The notes under the pieces were generated by a model, which was not told the origin of the DNA, searched no databases, and was given only the letters and a program-made list of their open reading frames with translations. From contig NZ_JADIIO010000001.1 in NCBI RefSeq assembly GCF_015594545.1, forward strand, positions 1,426,001 through 1,490,000: a DNA stretch of 64,000 bases. Direction: 5' to 3'. Origin of the DNA: Staphylococcus durrellii. Its GTDB lineage: Bacteria > Bacillota > Bacilli > Staphylococcales > Staphylococcaceae. A program made the position numbers and the translations under genes. The stretch's first letter is position 1. The number at the start of each line of letters is the position of its first letter. Positions 21,801 through 30,094 of the stretch are shown here, in pieces.

Positions 21801-21842
21801 AAAAGGACCAAAGTTCTTAAGGTTTAATGCAATTGGTCGCAT
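18813..21842 (-). CDS. sbcC: Exonuclease SbcC (Rad50-like ATPase)
   Basis: A 1009-residue SMC-like protein. The Walker A motif is SGKTGSGKTMIFDAIVYALFG near residues 34-54. Long coiled coils flank the zinc hook CPICGHK (Cys518, Cys521). The C-terminal lobe has the ABC signature LSGGESFQASLALALGLSE and the Walker B MFIDEGFGTLD. With SbcD it cleaves hairpins and palindromes and processes blocked DNA ends. Its start directly abuts the sbcD stop, so the two are co-translated. Length and motif set are complete. Confidence 0.97.
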   Translation of the reverse strand: MRPIALNLKNFGPFLDEQIDFTRVENNELFLISGKTGSGKTMIFDAIVYALFGESSTKDRKEGDLRSHFAENQQPMSVVFEFRLGNEQFYVERKGAYFKEGNTSKTNGSLDVFEFTNGKYELRESKINAGNQLLKSLLGVNAEQFRQLFILPQGEFKRFLLSNSKDKQEILRTLFDSERFEEIQKILAEDVKEIRVNIEKNFTQLENYWQDLNSYEDSHLKEIKDMNVRQTDMIVNVLPVFEQIGEELQYKLQEKQQVSATQVKNTQVQVEKNEQLQENLKKLKEQRNKLKELNQQDAHINQLRGTLNEINEVKTLATLIDSQKSLLTKQHKNNAKITQVKSNKDDLTTKIDELKEQLANELDSKEMIDEARKFVDETALFYQQLNKYEQAYNEYQELLETLEKYNAKLDEELTKKNEIKQKLSDDKPNYDNLEAIDNQIHKLENKVNDNKVKQQNKNKYDNIITKITSKKEELEVTNKQLANLNSEHDPISKKQLQLNNMEEMIAQIQSALAIGDTCPICGHKVDSLQQHVNLDTLTKHQQKLTKFEEQLQYYKTQKVQIETVLEQLDEQLNSFSEEDIHVENVAQIEAQLIEQQQSRKEIKAQIDYINKLNEQYQKLVDCVHKLEIEIKSHQVSIKQNEILMNDFESATLYNNTANFQNDFEAKNNNIKAFDKQIESIEKKIDANNNQYSIEENSYQYLIEQANDLNSEFKEVEAKIKNEMSRIGFNDMKQVEQAIAKVDAKPEIENQIQHHDKSKQAVETLIKELESMTRDKALIDLEMLKNQLKQQQHELDKVTSEVNQHSYKVKMNKQKIADITAIIHTLNNELKTQQEVFQLAEIVSGKNPQKLTLENFVLIYYLERILGQANQRLSMMTGQRYQLKRRTQVSKGYSGLEIDVYDAYANQARHITSLSGGESFQASLALALGLSEVVQQEAGGIVLESMFIDEGFGTLDQETLETALDTLLSLKSSGRMVGIISHVSELKQRIPLILEVKTDQYQSHTNFKQQ

Positions 21843-22973
21843 CTATTTATCACTCTCTTCTGTCAAAGTATTAAGTATCGTAGTTATTTTACTTTTTTGA
21901 GTAGCTGTTAATTCAGTACTAGTAATATCTTCATAAAAATTATTGATAATTGTTTTATCATCAAGCTGTTCGATTGCTTCATACTTTTCTAAATAAGCAT
22001 TTTCAAATTCGAAAGATATATTAGTGAGTGCCAATGTATTCGGATATATTTGTTTTAAATGCATCATCGGGTCTGTTACATGTGACATATTTTTAAGTTT
22101 GAAATGTAAATAATTATCTTTACTTTTAATATTTAGCTTTTCTTGAATAGCGTCTTCATAATTTCCTTCTACAATTTCCAACACACGTTTGGGTTCTAAA
22201 GGTACAAAAGTATCTTTGATATCTTCATTTTCTACTATCACTCTACGATATCCTTTAGGTTGTGATACTTCAGAAAAAGAATATTGCAACAAGGAACCGC
22301 TATAACTTATATAATCAGAGTCTATACTAAATGGATGATGTAGATGACCTAACATTACGTGTTTAAAGTCTTCAAATGACTTTCTATCAACTGATTCAAC
22401 CGTTCCAATTGTCAGTGGTCTTTCGGAATCAGATCGTTTCCCCCCCTGCACGGTCATATGTCCTATTAATAAATTTCTAGCGTAATGATTCATATGTTGT
22501 GACATATGTTTCATACATAAATCAATTGCTTGTTGATGAGTTTCGATTTTATCTTGTTGGAAGAATTGTTGCACTTCACTAATCGTTGCAAAAGGTAATG
22601 TATAAAAATTAACATCCTTAATTGTTATAGGAGATGTCATATCATTCAATTGAGTACGGATATAAATATTAGATTTCTCAAACCATCTAGCACCATAATT
22701 TAATCGTTCTTTGCCGTCATGGTTCCCGCTTGTGATAATTAACGAAATGTTTAGCGACAAGTTCAAAGTGTCAATTGTGCGTTCTAGTAATTGAATAGCC
22801 TCTTTACTAGGATAGCTTGTATCATAAACATCGCCTGCTAATACAATTACGTCAGGTTGCTCTTCTTTCATTGCAGTTACAAATTGTTCTAATATATACG
22901 CTTGATCTTTAAGTAAAGATTTTCCGTTTAGCATGCGTCCTAAATGCCAATCTGCAGTATGTATAATTTTCAT
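21843..22973 (-). CDS. sbcD: Exonuclease SbcD (Mre11-like nuclease)
   Basis: A 376-residue metallophosphoesterase. The metal-binding motifs are complete: HTADWHLGR (residues 5-13), [12 protein letters not shown] (about 45-56), [12 protein letters not shown] (about 80-91) and GHMTVQGG with GHLHHPF further on. It is the nuclease partner of SbcC. AGGTGA lies before the ATG. A LexA-like dyad lies 19-32 bases upstream, in line with SOS induction of sbcDC known in S. aureus. Confidence 0.97.
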   Translation of the reverse strand: MKIIHTADWHLGRMLNGKSLLKDQAYILEQFVTAMKEEQPDVIVLAGDVYDTSYPSKEAIQLLERTIDTLNLSLNISLIITSGNHDGKERLNYGARWFEKSNIYIRTQLNDMTSPITIKDVNFYTLPFATISEVQQFFQQDKIETHQQAIDLCMKHMSQHMNHYARNLLIGHMTVQGGKRSDSERPLTIGTVESVDRKSFEDFKHVMLGHLHHPFSIDSDYISYSGSLLQYSFSEVSQPKGYRRVIVENEDIKDTFVPLEPKRVLEIVEGNYEDAIQEKLNIKSKDNYLHFKLKNMSHVTDPMMHLKQIYPNTLALTNISFEFENAYLEKYEAIEQLDDKTIINNFYEDITSTELTATQKSKITTILNTLTEESDK

Positions 22974-22991
22974 AATTTCACCTCATATAAC

Positions 22992-23005
22992 AGAACGCAC
23001 GTTCC
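22992..23005 (-). promoter_or_regulatory. Putative LexA box upstream of sbcD
   Basis: AGAACGCACGTTCC on the plus strand keeps the GAAC-N4-GTTC core of the LexA dyad with changes at the two outer positions. It lies 18 bases upstream of the sbcD start. Confidence 0.6.
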
Positions 23006-23083
23006 GTGTTTTATTCAATATTTTATCACATTGATTATAAAATGAAAAACGCCGCCTATCACGATTGACAGACGGTTTAATGC

Positions 23084-23554
23084 TTAATTTAGTAATTCAC
23101 TTTTTACTTTTTTATATTTATAAAGCATTGCAAGTCTCCATGGCACTATCATACAAAATGCAAGCAAGAAAAACATACCTGCTAATTCACCGGGATCGAT
23201 TTTATTACTAATAAATATTTTTATTAATGTTCTTATTAATAATAATGAAATTAAAATTACCGGAAAGGCTTTTGAACGTTTCATAAATATTTCGCTACCT
23301 TTAACTTCAAATCTAGAAGTCCATATTAATACTGTTGAAAATAGTAAACCTAATATAAGACATTCAAGCATTTCCATGCCTGATAATCTAAAGTAAGGTA
23401 CTACATACATTAATGCACCCGTAGCCATAAAAAATGGTGGTAAAATTATTTTCTTTTCATTAACAGGAAAGTTTTGAGCTTTCATTCTTACGATAATTAC
23501 AACGACGCCCATCAGAAAGGCGAATAAAATCGAAAACACTAAATACGCCAACAA
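23084..23554 (-). CDS. CcdC-like membrane protein (DUF1453)
   Basis: A 156-residue protein with about five hydrophobic segments. It has a conserved central stretch FPVNEKKIILPPFFMATGALM and a C-terminal PWRLAMLYKYKK typical of the CcdC/DUF1453 family. The B. subtilis relative CcdC lies in a cytochrome c maturation cluster, but no other cytochrome c gene is visible here, so the role is uncertain. It lies downstream of a CodY-boxed small gene and upstream of sbcDC in the same direction, with independent spacing. Confidence 0.7.
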   Translation of the reverse strand: MLAYLVFSILFAFLMGVVVIIVRMKAQNFPVNEKKIILPPFFMATGALMYVVPYFRLSGMEMLECLILGLLFSTVLIWTSRFEVKGSEIFMKRSKAFPVILISLLLIRTLIKIFISNKIDPGELAGMFFLLAFCMIVPWRLAMLYKYKKVKSELLN

Positions 23555-23701
23555 TTACACCTTCTTTAATAGTCTACAGCTTATATTCACAAACGATATT
23601 ATAACACTATATATATAAATGACCAGTAATTATAATTCAGATTAGCCTTTATAAAGTAATATACATAAAAATGTCATAATATTAAACCTTTCAAGCACAT
23701 A

Positions 23702-23731
23702 AAAAATAAGCCTTTCACAAGGCTTATTTTT
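23702..23731. terminator. Bidirectional terminator after the 57-aa gene
   Basis: A perfect 11-bp stem AAAAATAAGCC with an 8-base loop. It sits 15 bases past the stop of the minus-strand small gene and has T-runs on both strands. Confidence 0.85.
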
Positions 23732-23745
23732 ATATTTCTAAACTT

Positions 23746-23919
23746 TTACATTGTAGCTGTTGAATTCATGTTATTAAGTGTTTGTCTAAGATAATTCATG
23801 TCATGAGTTTGGATAGCTTTATTATATTCTTTAAACTCAACATCATTACTAAAATTGATGTGAGCACAAGATAATCGATCCAAAACTTCCTTGTCTTCCA
23901 TATCAAAAGCATCTTTCAT
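23746..23919 (-). CDS. Conserved-looking small protein, 57 aa, function unknown
   Basis: The protein begins MKDAFDMEDKEVLDRLSCAH and ends NNMNSTATM. It is soluble and probably helical, with one cysteine. Evidence that it is real: a strong ribosome site (AGAGGAGG) before the ATG, a consensus promoter (TTGAAT, 17 bases, TATAAT at 23947-23952), a 14/15 CodY-like box next to the -35, and a dedicated terminator 15 bases after the stop. I do not recognise the family. Control by CodY would suggest a role in nutrient limitation. Confidence 0.75.
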   Translation of the reverse strand: MKDAFDMEDKEVLDRLSCAHINFSNDVEFKEYNKAIQTHDMNYLRQTLNNMNSTATM

Positions 23920-23946
23920 AAATTATTAGCCTCCTCTATGTTCTTG

Positions 23947-23975
23947 ATTATATAACATATCGAAAAAGCATTCAA
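23947..23975 (-). promoter_or_regulatory. Promoter of the 57-aa gene
   Basis: On the minus strand TTGAAT (23970-23975) and TATAAT (23947-23952) are separated by exactly 17 bases, a near-consensus sigma-A promoter about 28 bases before the start codon. Confidence 0.75.
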
Positions 23976-23977
23976 AT

Positions 23978-23992
23978 AATTTTCTGAAAAAT
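23978..23992 (-). promoter_or_regulatory. CodY-like box at the 57-aa gene promoter
   Basis: AATTTTCTGAAAAAT matches AATTTTCWGAAAATT at 14 of 15 positions and ends three bases from the -35 box. This is well placed for repression. The low-GC background raises the chance rate. Confidence 0.6.
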
Positions 23993-24133
23993 CAAACGAT
24001 TTGATAATCATTAAAACAGCTTGGGTCTTGCAGTGACTATAGATCCAAGAAATTTAAATTTTTTATTAAATTTGGAAAATTGGCGTTACTTTTTCAATAT
24101 TTAAATGTTACAAAACCAATTATTATAAGTATG

Positions 24134-24811
24134 CTATTTTAATTTATTAATAATTAATTCTCCATTAACAACTTCAATTTGCTCACTATCTGTTTCTACT
24201 GTAATAGGTAAAACCTTCGCTAATTTATCTGAAAATAACCATCGTCTTTCAGCTTTTGTTAGTAATAAATATGTAGAGTCATTATCTTTGAAAATAAAAT
24301 TTAAACTATCCTCGTCGATATAATTTGATATATTACTATAATTATATTTTTTTAAAGTTTCCATTGATTGTTCTAGGTCATCAATGACTAACCCTATTTC
24401 ACTAATACCTATTATTTCATCTATAGTAAAATGATTAGCTTGAGTTTTATTTCGATATTCATTTCTCGCCATAAATTCAACTATATTGTGTGCGGAATCA
24501 TAAAAATACACTGACTTAGCATCAAAACCACTAAAATAGATTTCGTCTTGCCCTTTCTCTGTCAATAATTCAACACGTTGTTGTAGCCAGTCTTTAACTT
24601 CACTAAACATTTGCGGGGGGATATCAAATGCAAAATGATAATAAGGATTTGTAATCGTCTCACTATATTTGAATATTAATTCACTATAACCAACTAATAT
24701 CGAGAAAAAATCTTCTTCGTCTTGGTTTAATGGTAAACCTAAATGATTAACATAAAAAGTTTGAATTTCTGCTAATTTATCTGTATAAATGATTATTTTA
24801 TTTAATTTCAT
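24134..24811 (-). CDS. VOC-family protein (glyoxalase/dioxygenase superfamily), function unknown
   Basis: A 225-residue protein. The N-terminal half is a recognisable VOC module: LNKIIIYTDKLAEIQTFYVN, GYSELIF, YYHFAFDIP and HNIVEFMAR near residue 110. The second half is a weaker repeat (ISEIGLVIDDLEQSMETLKKY) that ends in a region lacking the usual metal ligands. Members bind a metal and act on small molecules, detoxify aldehydes or bind antibiotics; nothing here selects one. It stands alone between the YneF-type gene and the 57-aa gene. Confidence 0.75.
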   Translation of the reverse strand: MKLNKIIIYTDKLAEIQTFYVNHLGLPLNQDEEDFFSILVGYSELIFKYSETITNPYYHFAFDIPPQMFSEVKDWLQQRVELLTEKGQDEIYFSGFDAKSVYFYDSAHNIVEFMARNEYRNKTQANHFTIDEIIGISEIGLVIDDLEQSMETLKKYNYSNISNYIDEDSLNFIFKDNDSTYLLLTKAERRWLFSDKLAKVLPITVETDSEQIEVVNGELIINKLK

Positions 24812-24902
24812 TTCCTATGCCTCCCACTACATTTTAGTGATATGTCTATTTACTTTAACATTTATTTGCCTTAAATTCTCGTATATATCATTCAATACAA
24901 AA

Positions 24903-24938
24903 AGACTGGCAATCACTCCTATGAGGATGTACCAGTCT
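24903..24938 (-). terminator. Terminator of the YneF-type gene
   Basis: A 7-bp outer stem AGACTGG with a longer partly paired interior, followed by TTTTTG on the minus strand. Confidence 0.65.
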
Positions 24939-24950
24939 ATAAATGACATA

Positions 24951-25190
24951 TTATTTAGATTTTTTCATATTACTGTCCATATTTTTATTCATCATTGTCA
25001 TCATTTGATTAATTTTCTTTTGAGATGGTTTTTGACCCATTTGCATCATCATCATACGTAACATTTCTTCATTAATTGGTGGGTTCTTTTTAAAGTAATC
25101 CATCATATACTTTCTTGCAAGGAAGAAGCCACCTACTAAACCTATGATTAGTGCTATTACGATTAAAATAACTGCTAACCAAATTGCCAT
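24951..25190 (-). CDS. YneF/UPF0154 family membrane protein
   Basis: A 79-residue protein with one N-terminal membrane helix (residues 4-26) followed by a conserved cytoplasmic tail [23 protein letters not shown], the hallmark of the UPF0154/YneF family. In Bacillus it lies next to tkt and the yneA region, as here. Function is unknown. The ATG at 25190 was chosen because GGTGA lies four bases before it. The run of methionines in the tail is typical of the family. Confidence 0.85.
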   Translation of the reverse strand: MAIWLAVILIVIALIIGLVGGFFLARKYMMDYFKKNPPINEEMLRMMMMQMGQKPSQKKINQMMTMMNKNMDSNMKKSK

Positions 25191-25352
25191 TGTTTCACCC
25201 ACTTTCCTATCCTAATGCATTTTACTAAAATATATATTTTATTTCAAGGAAGTTTCGCCTTAAATATATTTAACCTTAAGTATTATATCAATTTTAATTT
25301 AGATTTGTAAACATACATTGGTTTAAGTATTAACATTTTACTATTAAAGAAA

Positions 25353-25383
25353 AAAGACATAAGAGCCATGCTCTTATGTCTTT
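25353..25383 (-). terminator. Terminator of tkt
   Basis: A perfect 14-bp stem AAAGACATAAGAGC with a CAT loop and a T-rich tail on the minus strand. Confidence 0.85.
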
Positions 25384-25408
25384 AATAATTTTAATTATAA
25401 GAGATTAA

Positions 25409-27397
25409 TTAAAATGTTTGAATTTGATTTAATACGTTTTCTTTAGTGAAACCATATTTTTCAACTACTAAGTCACCAGGAGCACTAGCGCCAAATGTAT
25501 CGATACCGATTACTTTACCTTCAGTACCTACATATTTATGCCAACCTAGTGATGAAGCCATTTCGATAGCTACACGTTTAGTAATTGATGATGGGATTAC
25601 TGATTCTTTATATTCATCTGATTGTTGATCAAATGCGTTCCAGTTAGGCATAGATACAACACGCACACCTTTACCTTGAGCATCTAAATCTTTAGCAGCA
25701 TCAACTGCTAAATTGACTTCTGAACCAGTAGCTAATAATAAGAATTCTGCATCTTTTTCAGATTCATATACAACGTAAGCACCTTTACGTACGCCTTCTT
25801 CAACTACTTCTTTAGGTAAGTCTAAAGCTGTTAAGTTTTGACGAGTCAATACTAATGAAGTTGGTGTGTTTTCTGATTCTAACGCTACTTCCCAAGCAAC
25901 ACGAGTTTCATTACCATCAGCAGGACGAATAACATTCATATTAGGAATAGCACGTAATCCAGCTAATTGCTCAACTGGTTCATGTGTAGGACCATCTTCA
26001 CCAACAGCTATTGAATCATGTGTAAAGATAAATGTAGAGTTAAGTCCCATGATTGCTGATAATCTTAATGCTGGTTTTAGGTAGTCGCTAAATACAAAGA
26101 ATGTTGCACCGTATGGATGTAAACCACCGTGAGCAGCCATACCATTAACAGCAGCACCCATTGCAAATTCACGAACACCGAACCAAATGTTTTTACCTTC
26201 TGGAGTAGTAGCATTAAAGTCATTAGAATCTTTAACATTTGATTTGTTTGAACCAGCTAAATCGGCTGAACCGCCAAAGAACGAAGGAACAGTTTTGCTG
26301 ATTGCTTGAATAACTTCTCCTGAATCAGCACGAGAAGCACCACTGTGTCCTGCTTCAAATTCAGGTAAAGCATCTTGATAATTTTCTGGTAATTTACCAC
26401 TAATAGCTAATTTAAAATCTGAACCTAATTCAGGATATTTAGAAACATATTCTTCAACTAATTTATTCCATGCTTCTTCATTTTCATTAGCACGCTTCAA
26501 CATATTTTCTGAGAAGATTTCATAAACCTCATCTGGCACGTTGAAACGTTGTTCTGGATCTAGACCGTAATTTTCAAGTGCAAGCTTTCTTTCATCTTCA
26601 CCTAAAGGTGCGCCATGTACGCCATGAGTGCCTGCTTTATTCGGAGCACCAAAACCAATAACAGTTTTGACTTCAATCATAGTTGGAGCATCTTGAGTTT
26701 TAGCTTTTTCAATTGCTTTGTCAATAGCATTTAAATCATTGCCATCTTTAACTAAAATATGATGCCATCCATATGATTCAAAGCGTTTTTTAACGTCTTC
26801 AGAAAAAGCTTTATTTAAATCACCATCTAGTGAAATATCATTAGAATCATATAATACGATTAATTTATCTAATTTATTGTGACCAGCGAATGAAGCTGCT
26901 TCATGTGAAATTCCTTCCATTAAGTCACCATCAGATGCAATTACATAAGTGTAATGGTCTACAACTTTAGCATCTTCTTTATTGAATTTACCTGCTAAAT
27001 GTTTTTCAGCTAAAGCTAAACCAACTGACATTGCTAAACCTTGCCCAAGTGGACCTGTAGTTACTTCAACGCCATCAGTGTGTCTAAATTCAGGGTGACC
27101 TGGTGTTTTAGAACCCCACTGTCTAAATTGTTTTAATTCTTCAAGTTCTAAGCTTCCTGAAACATGTAATAAACTGTAAAGTAAAGCAGAACCATGTCCC
27201 GCAGATAAAACAAAACGGTCTCTGTTAAAGTAATCTTTTGATTGGGGATTAAAATTCAAGTGGCGAGTCCATAAAGTATACGCCATTGGTGCCGCACCCA
27301 TAGGTAAACCTGGATGCCCTGAGTTTGCTTGTTCAACAGCATCGATACTCAAAGCTCTAATAGTATCAACAGCTAATTGGTCTTTTTTATTAAACAT
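25409..27397 (-). CDS. tkt: Transketolase
   Basis: A 662-residue thiamine-diphosphate enzyme, full length. The TPP motif is [22 protein letters not shown] (about 154-175). The pyrimidine domain shows [17 protein letters not shown] near 465-480 and the C-terminal domain is complete. It moves two-carbon units between sugar phosphates in the non-oxidative pentose phosphate pathway. AAGGAAGTT precedes the ATG. It follows sosA and the DUF896 gene in the same order as the B. subtilis yneA-ynzC-tkt region. Confidence 0.98.
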   Translation of the reverse strand: MFNKKDQLAVDTIRALSIDAVEQANSGHPGLPMGAAPMAYTLWTRHLNFNPQSKDYFNRDRFVLSAGHGSALLYSLLHVSGSLELEELKQFRQWGSKTPGHPEFRHTDGVEVTTGPLGQGLAMSVGLALAEKHLAGKFNKEDAKVVDHYTYVIASDGDLMEGISHEAASFAGHNKLDKLIVLYDSNDISLDGDLNKAFSEDVKKRFESYGWHHILVKDGNDLNAIDKAIEKAKTQDAPTMIEVKTVIGFGAPNKAGTHGVHGAPLGEDERKLALENYGLDPEQRFNVPDEVYEIFSENMLKRANENEEAWNKLVEEYVSKYPELGSDFKLAISGKLPENYQDALPEFEAGHSGASRADSGEVIQAISKTVPSFFGGSADLAGSNKSNVKDSNDFNATTPEGKNIWFGVREFAMGAAVNGMAAHGGLHPYGATFFVFSDYLKPALRLSAIMGLNSTFIFTHDSIAVGEDGPTHEPVEQLAGLRAIPNMNVIRPADGNETRVAWEVALESENTPTSLVLTRQNLTALDLPKEVVEEGVRKGAYVVYESEKDAEFLLLATGSEVNLAVDAAKDLDAQGKGVRVVSMPNWNAFDQQSDEYKESVIPSSITKRVAIEMASSLGWHKYVGTEGKVIGIDTFGASAPGDLVVEKYGFTKENVLNQIQTF

Positions 27398-27475
27398 CTA
27401 AACAACTTCCTTTCTTAAGTAGCATAACACAACTACTATTATAACTTATTTATCTATTAATTTAAAAAAATAAGA

Positions 27476-27742
27476 TTAGTTTTTGTTATTATCTTGCTCA
27501 TTTTTATCTTCGTTATCTTTTTCATCTAATATCTTTTTAACTTTATCAGGTGTTACATCATTACCTTCAGGGTCAATAACTCTTGTATTTTCAATTTGCT
27601 GTTTGAAACCTTTTCTAAATGACTGTAAATAGGCTTCTCTAAGCTTAGACTGTTCTTTTGCCTCAGTTTCAGTTAAACCTGATTCTTTTTTCTTTTTAGC
27701 TAATTCATTAATTCTATCAATATTAACTTCATTACTACTCAT
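27476..27742 (-). CDS. DUF896 family protein (YnzC-like)
   Basis: An 88-residue charged protein. The DUF896 motif is clear: INELAKKKKESGLTETEAKE near residues 10-29, then REAYLQSFRKGFKQQIENTRVIDPEGND. The C-terminal tail is acidic and low complexity. In B. subtilis ynzC is co-transcribed with the SOS division inhibitor yneA. Here it also follows sosA in the same direction, but the hairpin between them means only read-through would couple them. Its molecular function is unknown. Confidence 0.88.
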   Translation of the reverse strand: MSSNEVNIDRINELAKKKKESGLTETEAKEQSKLREAYLQSFRKGFKQQIENTRVIDPEGNDVTPDKVKKILDEKDNEDKNEQDNNKN

Positions 27743-27787
27743 AGCAATACCTCCATGGTTATTTACTCAATACAAATAGTATCAAAA

Positions 27788-27819
27788 AAGTGAGCGAAAC
27801 TAAATGTTTTCGCTCACTT
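27788..27819 (-). terminator. Terminator of sosA
   Basis: A perfect 12-bp stem AAGTGAGCGAAA with an 8-base loop and TTTTTT on the minus strand, 26 bases past the sosA stop. Confidence 0.8.
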
Positions 27820-27844
27820 CAACATATCTATTGATACAGTATTA

Positions 27845-28090
27845 CTACCGAATAATCGCAAATGTTTGGTTCGGTGTATGTTCGTCATTTTCATTGGAAT
27901 TCTCATTAGATTTCATGGTGTTTGCCATTGTTCCCTTTGAAAGATTTGTAATCTGATGGTCCGTCATTTCGTACGTTTGTTCTGATTTAGTATCAAAATC
28001 TGCAGATATTAAAAAAATCACACATAGTACCATAGTAGCTAAAAGGACGATTAAATAAGTTTTGTATTGTTTTATATATTGTTTAGTCAT
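27845..28090 (-). CDS. sosA: SOS-induced cell division inhibitor SosA
   Basis: An 81-residue membrane protein. A short basic N-terminus (MTKQYIKQYKTY) is followed by one membrane helix (about residues 14-31) and an extracellular polar tail rich in Asn and Glu. The topology, size and position (divergent from lexA, next to tkt) fit S. aureus SosA and B. subtilis YneA, which block division during DNA damage. The ATG at 28090 was chosen because GGGAGTG precedes it. Three LexA dyads lie between it and lexA. Sequence similarity within this family is low, so the call rests on context and topology. Confidence 0.82.
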   Translation of the reverse strand: MTKQYIKQYKTYLIVLLATMVLCVIFLISADFDTKSEQTYEMTDHQITNLSKGTMANTMKSNENSNENDEHTPNQTFAIIR

Positions 28091-28103
28091 TATATTCACT
28101 CCC

Positions 28104-28117
28104 AGAACGTTTGTTTG
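28104..28117. promoter_or_regulatory. LexA box 1 in the sosA-lexA gap
   Basis: AGAACGTTTGTTTG keeps the GAAC-N4-GTT core and lies 14 bases upstream of the sosA start. Confidence 0.55.
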
Positions 28118-28132
28118 TATTACTAATTTATC

Positions 28133-28146
28133 AGAACACGCGTTCT
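28133..28146. promoter_or_regulatory. LexA box 2 in the sosA-lexA gap
   Basis: AGAACACGCGTTCT is a symmetrical GAAC-N4-GTTC dyad with changes only at the outer bases. Confidence 0.65.
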
Positions 28147-28161
28147 ATGTCAATGCAAAAA

Positions 28162-28175
28162 CGAACAAACGTTTG
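28162..28175. promoter_or_regulatory. LexA box 3 overlapping the lexA promoter
   Basis: CGAACAAACGTTTG fully matches the LexA consensus. It overlaps the -35 (TTGTAA, 28173-28178) of a lexA promoter whose -10 is TATAAT at 28196-28201 (17-base spacing), so LexA would repress its own gene. Confidence 0.85.
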
Positions 28176-28231
28176 TAAACAAATATAACTCATGCTATAA
28201 TTGAGACAAATTAATTTAGGGAGTGCCTATT

Positions 28232-28855
28232 ATGAGAGAATTAACTAAACGTCAAACAGAAATTTTCGATTATATTAAGCAAATCGTTCAATCTAAAGGA
28301 TATCCACCAAGTGTTCGTGAAATAGGAGAAGCTGTTGGTTTAGCATCTAGTTCTACGGTTCACGGTCATTTATCTAGACTAGAAGAAAAAGGTTACATTC
28401 GTCGTGACCCTACAAAACCACGCGCCATAGAAATTGTTTCTGAACTATTAAGTGAACCTGTAAATAATGAAGAAACAATTCACGTCCCAGTAATTGGTAA
28501 AGTTACAGCTGGTATACCTATTACTGCTGTTGAAAATGTCGAAGAATACTTTCCATTACCGGAACATTTCACTTCTACTCATAACAGCGATATTTTCATA
28601 TTAAATGTTGTTGGGGATAGTATGATTGAAGCTGGAATTTTAGATGGGGATAAAGTAATCGTTAGGAGCCAAACTATTGCTGAGAACGGAGATATTATTG
28701 TAGCTATGACAGAAGAAAATGAAGCTACAGTAAAAAGATTTTATAAAGAAAAAACACGTTATAGACTTCAACCTGAAAATAGCACAATGGAACCTATATA
28801 TTTAGAGCAAGTGACAGTTCTTGGTAAAGTTGTCGGTCTTTTTAGAGAAATGTAA
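28232..28855 (+). CDS. lexA: LexA repressor
   Basis: A 207-residue SOS repressor. The winged-helix DNA-binding domain includes [20 protein letters not shown] (residues 25-44). The self-cleavage site is Ala93-Gly94 in KVTAGIPI, and the protease dyad is Ser130 ([13 protein letters not shown]) and Lys168 (ATVKRFY). RecA filaments trigger cleavage. The ATG at 28232 was chosen because AGGGAG lies eight bases before it. Operators upstream indicate autoregulation. Divergent from sosA and followed by a strong hairpin. Confidence 0.98.
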   Translation: MRELTKRQTEIFDYIKQIVQSKGYPPSVREIGEAVGLASSSTVHGHLSRLEEKGYIRRDPTKPRAIEIVSELLSEPVNNEETIHVPVIGKVTAGIPITAVENVEEYFPLPEHFTSTHNSDIFILNVVGDSMIEAGILDGDKVIVRSQTIAENGDIIVAMTEENEATVKRFYKEKTRYRLQPENSTMEPIYLEQVTVLGKVVGLFREM

Positions 28856-28907
28856 TTTACACTAGACACTCTCATAAAATTAAACGACTTGTGGTTAATA
28901 CAATAAA

Positions 28908-28942
28908 AATAAGCGATTGAGTCTAAGACTCAATCGCTTATT
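28908..28942. terminator. Terminator of lexA, overlapping the end of a small minus-strand ORF
   Basis: A perfect 16-bp stem AATAAGCGATTGAGTC with a 3-base loop and TTTTTT on the plus strand. The complementary strand carries the stop codon of the 23-aa ORF at 28938-29009. Confidence 0.85.
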
Positions 28943-29009
28943 TTTTCTCTAAAACGTCTTTAATTTTTTCTAATATATCGGCTTTTTTCTTTTGTTTTTT
29001 AGCCTTCAT
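28938..29009 (-). CDS. Possible 23-residue lysine-rich peptide
   Basis: It encodes MKAKKQKKKADILEKIKDVL plus EKK. The ribosome site AAGGATGAG lies before the ATG. The peptide would be a basic head followed by an amphipathic helix. The stop codon falls inside the lexA terminator stem. The good ribosome site and helix pattern support translation, but nothing else does. No family is recognised. Confidence 0.4.
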   Translation of the reverse strand: MKAKKQKKKADILEKIKDVLEKK

Positions 29010-29061
29010 AAATATCTCATCCTTACACACTAAAGATACCCTGAAAACATTTTGTTAAACA

Positions 29062-30084
29062 TTAATTTGTGTAATTTTCAGTCCAGTAAGGTTGTTTATT
29101 CGAATTAAATGATACACCTACTCCAAGTTTGTGATAACTTGTACGTAAAATGTTTTTTCTATGGCCTAGAGAGTTCATTAAGCCTTCATGAGCATATATG
29201 CTATCAACTTGCCCATAAGCTAAATTTTCACCAGCAGCATTAAAATTAATATTATCTGCCTTAAGTCTATCAAATGGCGAATTACCTTTTAAATCTGTAT
29301 GGTCAAAATAATGATGTTGCGCCATATCGTCACTATGCTTACGTGCTGTATTAGATGCTTCATCACTATAAGATAGCGTTGATAGATTGTGTTGAACTCG
29401 TTCAGCATTAACAAGATCAAAATTTTGCAATTCAAAGCTTTTTTTCAATTCATCTGAAGGTGGTCCGTATTGTCCACGCAAGCGATTTTCCATTTGATTA
29501 CTTACCAATAAGATTGATGTTAGATTATTTTTACTGTGTTTATCATAAAATGCAGTTGTATATATATTATGTTTATGGAAAGTATCGTATTCTTTATTAT
29601 CAATTTCATAACGCACGTTATCTTTACGTTTTTCAGTTATTGGCTTACCTAAACGTTGACGCACTAATTCCTTAGGCGTGCCATATTTTATTTTCGATTG
29701 TGAAGAAATTACGTTTTGGTTAGTATATAAGCCATTAACTTTACTATCAATATAACTGACCATTATAAAATCTTGATAATCTTTCGTATAGTAACTATAC
29801 CATTTTGTACCATATTCATTCGTTGTTATCCTTTGTGCTTTGCCTAATTTATTTTCAACCTGAGCTTTAGTCATATTCATTTGAACATTATTCAATGCAA
29901 ATTCTTGTTTACTAGGTATCTTCAACTCTTTATTTGCGATATTATCATTGTTCGTCCAAGCATCTACTTTAGTTCTAGCTTGTTGTTGGACATGCATCAT
30001 AAAATCAGGTTCTTTAATAGGTAAAACAATTATTAACCCTAGAAATATAATAATATAAAATAATAGTTTTCGGATGTTAAACAC
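29062..30084 (-). CDS. Membrane-anchored CAP-domain protein
   Basis: A 340-residue protein with an N-terminal membrane helix (residues 6-23). A CAP-associated N-terminal region spans about 60-200 (two related blocks near NKLGKAQRITTNEYGTKWY and RQRLGKPITEKRKDNVRYE). A C-terminal SCP/PR1 CAP domain starts about residue 220, with conserved HSDDM, HHYFDHTD, AAGENLAYGQ and LGHRKNIL. The CAP domain faces outside the cell, and its role is unknown. The start lies 10 bases beyond the guaC stop, so the two genes are probably one transcript. Confidence 0.85.
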   Translation of the reverse strand: MFNIRKLLFYIIIFLGLIIVLPIKEPDFMMHVQQQARTKVDAWTNNDNIANKELKIPSKQEFALNNVQMNMTKAQVENKLGKAQRITTNEYGTKWYSYYTKDYQDFIMVSYIDSKVNGLYTNQNVISSQSKIKYGTPKELVRQRLGKPITEKRKDNVRYEIDNKEYDTFHKHNIYTTAFYDKHSKNNLTSILLVSNQMENRLRGQYGPPSDELKKSFELQNFDLVNAERVQHNLSTLSYSDEASNTARKHSDDMAQHHYFDHTDLKGNSPFDRLKADNINFNAAGENLAYGQVDSIYAHEGLMNSLGHRKNILRTSYHKLGVGVSFNSNKQPYWTENYTN

Positions 30085-30094
30085 CTACTATAAG

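Noticed and set aside
24003..24017. Fur-like sequence TGATAATCATTAAAA
   Set aside because: Only the left half matches well; kept as a side note to the 57-aa gene.
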